Assembly (NCBI GenBank): GCA_012845835.1
Contig: JABAKD010000001.1
Coordinates: forward strand, 7,118,476-7,182,475
Length of the DNA stretch: 64,000 bases
Reading direction: 5' to 3'
DNA from: Undaria pinnatifida
Lineage: Eukaryota; Sar; Phaeophyceae; Laminariales; Alariaceae
The translations under genes were made by a program, and so were the position numbers. Each line of letters begins with the position of its first letter. The stretch's first letter is position 1. A model generated the notes under the pieces. It searched no databases, was not told the origin of the DNA, and saw only the letters and a program-made list of their open reading frames with translations. Below, one piece after another: positions 59,621-64,000 of the stretch.

Positions 59621-60598
59621 CTGCCCCCAAAGCGCAGCAGCAGCGCCGGGTCCAATATACAGGCGGTAAGAAGGCAAAACGCACGTACAAGCGCGACAAT
59701 CTACAACACGCTAACGGAACACATGAAACTCTTTCCACCGTGCAGGCGAAGTGGGCAAGCGGAATGCTCCCAGAAGAGGACACTGGTTGCGCTGGAGGTA
59801 CACGGGTGGAAATATCAGACTAACGCGAGGGAAACACACAGGAGAGGCCGTTGGAGATGTCCAAAACTGCACCCGTGTGTAAAAACGACCCAACGTTTTC
59901 GTTACAGCTTTGTGGAGGGCAAACATCGTGTATCCACGCAAGCGATGCCGGTCTTCTTCTGAGATAAAACGGTTTAGCAGCAGATCCAGCTGCAGCATGA
60001 GGGGTTCGACTTACCCCAAACATGTAACCACGCGCAAAAAGGTGCAGCGTGATTGTTGCAGCTGCGACAACAACAAAATTAGTTTGGCCGTGCAACCGAT
60101 GCGGGTATGCTTTTTGAGCAAACGGTGCCCGACACATGCGCTCGCTAGCAATACAGATACAGCTCGTTCGCCTCCACGGCCCAAAAGACGTTGGGCCGTC
60201 CAGGCCGTAGCAGCAGCTCCAGTGGCACAAAGGAGGTGGGGAGGGGGGGAGGAGGGATCGAAGCGCCCAAAATATGCATCCTTTTGCGGAAGAGACGCAC
60301 CTTTTTTATTGCAGTCGTCCCAAAAATACGGGTAGTTAGGGCCATGAAAGCAATGCCGGTCTCTACTCGATGGACAAAATAGTGCTCGAGAAATGCGTCT
60401 GCTCGCCCCATAATTCCCCCGCTTCTGTACACCTCTCCGTCCCAAATGGAAAGTAGGCAAACTCTTGCAGTGAAAAACGGGTGAGATAGAGATTGTACCC
60501 ACTACATACTTGGGACGTCGCCTGGAAAAACTCTTTCGAGGGGAAAAGGGTACGTGGATATTGTTTGCCAGTCCCTCTGTGTCTGCATGCCCGCTCAC

Positions 60599-60754
60599 CT
60601 CATCCACCGCCAAAGCCGGGTTAGTCCGCCCGAGCAGTTTCAACGCCGTTTCCGCAAGCCGACTGTTTTCCTCATCGAAGTCCTCCGACGGAGCCCCACC
60701 CGGACCGTCATCTCTGAAGACATGAAAAGGGCACCCTCTGCTGTCTGCCACGCT
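60599..60754 (-). CDS. folC: folC exon, central region (ENSRLAETALKLL)
   Basis: A 156-base phase-0 exon encodes SVADSRGCPFHVFRDDGPGG, APSEDFDEENSRLAETALKL and LGRTNPALAVDE. In the FolC family this stretch follows the KAGI motif and contains the Q/E-x-N-x-x-x-A-x-x-A-L helix, represented here by EENSRLAETALKLL. Acceptor gcatggcag and donor gtgagc are canonical, and both ends are phase 0, matching the neighbouring exons. A copy of a dispersed repeat ending in a G-tract lies immediately upstream at 60,780-61,090. Confidence 0.9.
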
Positions 60755-60799
60755 CTGCCATGCGGTTACGTGCGTGGAGGCGGGGGGGGTTGGGGGGGG

Positions 60800-61060
60800 G
60801 GGGGGGTGTACTCAGTTTGTGCATGACCATAGTCTTATCAAAATAGACTCTCGCATCCCTAATATGCCGGGACGGAGCGCGGCGGGTTTTCCCCAACCAG
60901 GCAGACATTGCTTGCACCAAGTGCGAAGCGCCATGGGGTGTTCGGCGAGTCGCATGAAGGGTGAACTGCATTCTTCCAAGAATCGCTCGTAAGAAGAACT
61001 TCGGCACCTTCTGCCTACTTGCTTGCTTGTGGATGACAGCCCCTATGAGTCATCTTGTTT
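60800..61060 (-). repeat. SINE-like family sharing the LINE end motif, copy 2
   Basis: It is homologous over about 240 bp to 49,572-49,860 (shared CGCCGAACACCCCATGGCGC and TGCACTTGGTGCAAGCAATG features) and ends at a C-tract (G-run 60,779-60,809 on plus). Confidence 0.7.
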
Positions 61061-61264
61061 TCTGGTTTTCTGGTGTGGCCACTCCAGAGACAGCAATGGG
61101 TATTACTATGAAAACTTCCTCGTGGGTGCCTTACCATATTCACACCACGCAATTCGATCATTCCCCTTGTGCGTAGTTAGCGCTCTCCACCCCGCACAAT
61201 ATGTTCTAACTCGACAACCATCATGGTCACCGCCAAAAAAAGGAGGGGGGGAATTGTCGAAAGG

Positions 61265-61470
61265 GGGGGGGGGGGGGCGCGGGGCGTACTCATTTGTTGC
61301 TTGCCTTAGTGATTTGACCATTGACCACGCATCCCTTTCGAGACGGAGCACCGTTTCTACTCCTAACAAAGACACACCTCCAACTTTTGGGCGCTCATTA
61401 CGCTTTTTCCATTTAGCATACAATACCCTATGCTCATCTTATATCTTTCCTCTTTGGGGCGGGGGGGGGG
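61265..61470 (-). mobile_element. 5'-truncated copy of the LINE 3' end
   Basis: Read on the minus strand, the sequence matches the last 200 bp of the LINE at 57,140-57,335, including GAAAGGGATGCGTGGTCAAT and the end CAAATGAGTACGCC, followed by a C-run (G-run at 61,265-61,277 on plus). It lies in sense orientation in a folC intron. Confidence 0.8.
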
Positions 61471-61993
61471 GGGGGGCGGGGGGGGGCGATGCACATCCTT
61501 ATCTCGTTCGAGGCCATTTTTTTTTTTTTTTAATGAAACGGGGGGGGGGGGGGCTTAACCAAGTGGGGGGGAGGGGGGGGGACACCCAATGTCACGGATG
61601 GCCGTACTCTTGCACTATAGACCCCGGTATTCCTGCAAAGTCGAGACTGAGTTTGTTGGGTTTAGACTGAGTATGTCGGGTTTTCACCAACCAGGCAGAC
61701 ACTGTTTGCACCAAGTGCGCACGGGGGAGGGACGGGGTGACATGGAAGGGGAGGGGAGGGAATTGGCGAACGAGGGGGGCGATGCGTATCGTATCACGTT
61801 TGGTTTTGCTTTGGGGATTTCTGGGGGGTGCCGCCGGTCGCGGTTCACATTTCCGCGCCGCTATGTAACGGCCACGATGACAATTCTGCTTTTTTAAGGC
61901 ATGGCTGACGCCGGATTCGTCATTTCGCTTCCCCGTCTCTCACTCCCTCCCACGTCCTAAAACATTAGGATCGTAGTACCGACAACGGCACTG

Positions 61994-62508
61994 GACGTGT
62001 GCTACCATAGACGTACGAAGCACACTATTCGATTGAAAAACGTGTTCTGAACGACGGGGCCTCTTAACCCAAAAACAAAACACCCGAAAAGAAATCGTCC
62101 GAATCATTTTCATTTTTTTTTGCTTTTGCTTTTTTTTTTTTTTTCTGATCCTCCGGCGGATGGGGAAAAATAAAGCTTAAGCTCACCACACTTCCACGTA
62201 TTTTCATACGCGTCGTGGGTCGATTTAACTCAGTTGCTTTCGCAGCTCAACGCTAGCTGGCGCCCCCTTCGGATCCCATTGTAGGTATAGCGTGAGCTGT
62301 CTCTATCAGTGGTCCTCGTTTTGCTACTTGTAAAATGTGTTCGGTTGTGTACCTAGCTAGCTAGGCCATGAGAGTTTTCGTCGGGTCCAGCACCTGCAAA
62401 AATTATCTCAAAATTACTGTTTGCCTTAGAAGGCATAGAGCGTTCCTCAACCGACTAGGAGCCTCAGAAAAAACACTGGTTGATGCACCTCTGCCGCAGC
62501 ATGGGTCA
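61994..62508 (-). mobile_element. MITE-like TIR element split by another repeat
   Basis: The left end GACGTGTGCTACCATAGACG and right end CTCTGCCGCAGCATGGGTC enclose a reverse-oriented interior. It is interrupted at about 62,150-62,290 by a segment also found at 25,730-25,880 (AAGCTCACCACACTTCCACG and TAGCTGGCGCC-like blocks), a nested insertion. Confidence 0.55.
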
Positions 62509-62863
62509 TGGTCACCAGTGCAGAAACACGCCTCCATCCAAAGACGTCAGGGGACGATCAGTAACGAGAAAACGTCCAGCGGTCAAAGGTGTCAAACCGA
62601 TCGTTTCAAAAACTCTAAAACCCACCTGGTAGTAGTTTGGCGTCAGTCATCGTCCAGCAGCCAACCCTGTCAAACCGATCGTTTCACACCAAAACCTAGT
62701 AGTTGGGTGTAAGTCAACGTCCAGCGGTCAAGCCCGTCAAACCGATCGTTTCACACTAAAACTTAGTAGTTTCGCGTCAGTCAAGCTAAATTATTGCACA
62801 ATTGCCGTCGGTCAAGGGGGCGAAAATCCCGCCTCCTGAAATCTTTGGTGCCACTCCACCCAC

Positions 62864-62984
62864 CTTAAGGAGTTCCACTGGGCAGCTTTTGCCGATGAGC
62901 GCGGGGACGCCTGGTTTGAAAATCCCGGCCTTGTCGAGCGCGATCTCTTCCAGCGTATCTCCCAATACATTCATGTGGTCCAGC
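62864..62984 (-). CDS. folC: Folylpolyglutamate/dihydrofolate synthase, first exon inside the window
   Basis: The exon encodes [20 protein letters not shown] followed by [20 protein letters not shown]. This is the FolC signature region in which Asp-His-x-x-x-Leu-Gly and the IAxxKAGIFKxGxP segment follow the Mur-ligase-like ATP-binding core. The family adds glutamate to folates (or to dihydropteroate) using ATP. The exon lies between acceptor cgtcgcag and donor gtgggt, is 121 bases long, and begins with the third base of a codon, so an earlier exon must end in phase 2. The P-loop and omega-loop exons are not seen in the remaining 1 kb, so the gene runs past the right edge. Confidence 0.93.
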
Positions 62985-63434
62985 CTGCGACGCATTTTTT
63001 TTTTTTCACACGTAAGACTTTTTCGGTGTCAGTCGATTTTTTTCCTTTAACGTTGTATTCTAGCCGCGACAAGTTCTTTATCTGCTCTGTTGCCTGTTAA
63101 CGACTTGGTCGGCACCTCCGACGAAATGGCTGCTCCTGCTGTCTGCGATATAGGGAACCCAAAAAGAAACATGGAAGAAAGAAAGGCATCCTAACGTTGG
63201 CAGGGATATAACAAATCCGGGAGCCATGACACTGAAGTACAGTACACGACAGCACTTGCTGAGAATTTGGTAGTGAGGAAATTCAGGCTCGAATTGTAGA
63301 TGAACATAAGAGCATGGCCTCTTTTGCACTGAAAATGGTGTAGGACATACACTGCCTTATACAAGAAGTCCAGTTTGGCCAGAAATGAGATTTTCTTAAC
63401 TGATGTCGTATAATATAGACTACAGTAAAACGAC

Positions 63435-63437
63435 GAG

Positions 63438-63500
<63 letters not shown>
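63435..63500. repeat. AAC microsatellite
   Basis: About 22 uninterrupted ACA/AAC triplets. A similar but shorter array lies at 45,659-45,695. Confidence 0.95.
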
Positions 63501-63501
<1 letters not shown>

Positions 63502-63724
63502 CAATCCCTCCCAGAACACCGGCGGGCAATATCTCTTGCGGGGGTTGACGACACTCCGCCACGAAGTGACCACTAAGGCAGAGAAAAAGAACGCAAACGA
63601 CACGACACAGAACGGAGCGCAAAATAAAAAAAATAGCTGAAAACAACGGGCGCACCGCTGAATGTGATTGGTCGATAAGATCAAACACGCGCAGGAACGC
63701 ACAGCCGTAATTGCAACCATCGAC

Positions 63725-64000
63725 CTGTCAATTTCATTTTCAATATGGATTTCCAAGTTCAATTTCAAGTTCACTTTCAATCTCAAATATCGATCCCAAT
63801 CTGAAACTCACTCTCAATCTCTCATCATTCCCAATCTCAACTTGCTCCGCCATCGCAATCTCAACATGGCTCACAAGTCACAATCTCAATCGCAATCTCA
63901 AATTAAATCTCAATTTATTCTCAATCTCAATATCAATCGCAAAATCTCAAAATAAATTTCGGCAACATTTCAACTATCTCAAATCACAATTTAAATCTCG
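63725..64000 (+). repeat. Degenerate TCAATC/TCTCAA hexamer repeat
   Basis: Pyrimidine-rich CAATTTCA and CTCAAT units run to the right edge of the window. No coding signal is seen; the missing folC 5' exons must lie beyond. Confidence 0.85.

Noticed and set aside
63191-63786. Leu- or Cys-rich minus-strand frames that might hold folC upstream exons
   Set aside because: They come from the AAC microsatellite; neither the FolC P-loop nor the GGRLDATN-type motif is present.

Overview
The window is eukaryotic nuclear DNA with very low gene density, large GT-AG introns and heavy loads of microsatellites, giant G-tracts and short interspersed repeats. No bacterial-style operon, ribosome-binding-site pattern or CRISPR array is visible. 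The EF-hand protein, the FolC exons and the very repeat-rich introns best fit a stramenopile alga such as a brown alga. That placement is an inference and is not proven by the sequence.

Three spliced genes can be supported. (1) A four-EF-hand calcium-binding protein lies on the minus strand, with exons read from about 16.7 kb down to 4.84 kb. Five exons join in phase through GT-AG introns of 1.6 to 5.5 kb. (2) The C-terminal part of a folylpolyglutamate/dihydrofolate synthase (FolC family) lies on the minus strand. Its six exons at 62.98, 60.75, 59.62, 54.74, 53.14 and 50.09 kb join in perfect phase into 274 codons. The N-terminal ATP-binding exons lie beyond the right edge. A terminal exon may lie at 47.5 kb. 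(3) An unrecognised cysteine-rich protein lies on the plus strand at 28.45 to 30.64 kb, with exons ending in a clear stop codon.

Everything else is intergenic or intronic repeat. The 0-3.2, 11.3-12.7, 19.4-19.9, 25-27.3, 39.2-41.3, 44.3-47.8 and 62-62.5 kb regions are dominated by a roughly 300 bp element with terminal inverted repeats (MITE-like). A degraded non-LTR retrotransposon sits at 55.75-57.34 kb inside a folC intron. Five truncated copies of its 3' end, and a second family ending in the same short motif, are scattered elsewhere, nearly all followed by C-rich tails (G-runs on the plus strand). tRNA-derived SINE-like sequences occur near 9.2, 23.9, 41.5, 50.7 and 55.1 kb. A 657-base uninterrupted G homopolymer occupies 14,899-15,555.

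The most unusual pattern is that all three genes carry degenerate copies of their own exon edges inside the neighbouring introns. The copies repeat the splice boundary and part of the coding sequence (EF-hand exons 2 and 4, two folC exons, and the donor end of the plus-strand gene). This suggests that introns here have grown partly by local duplication of exon boundaries. A second notable pattern is a window-wide strand bias: long G-runs lie mostly on the plus strand, so transcripts of the two minus-strand genes would carry C-tracts.
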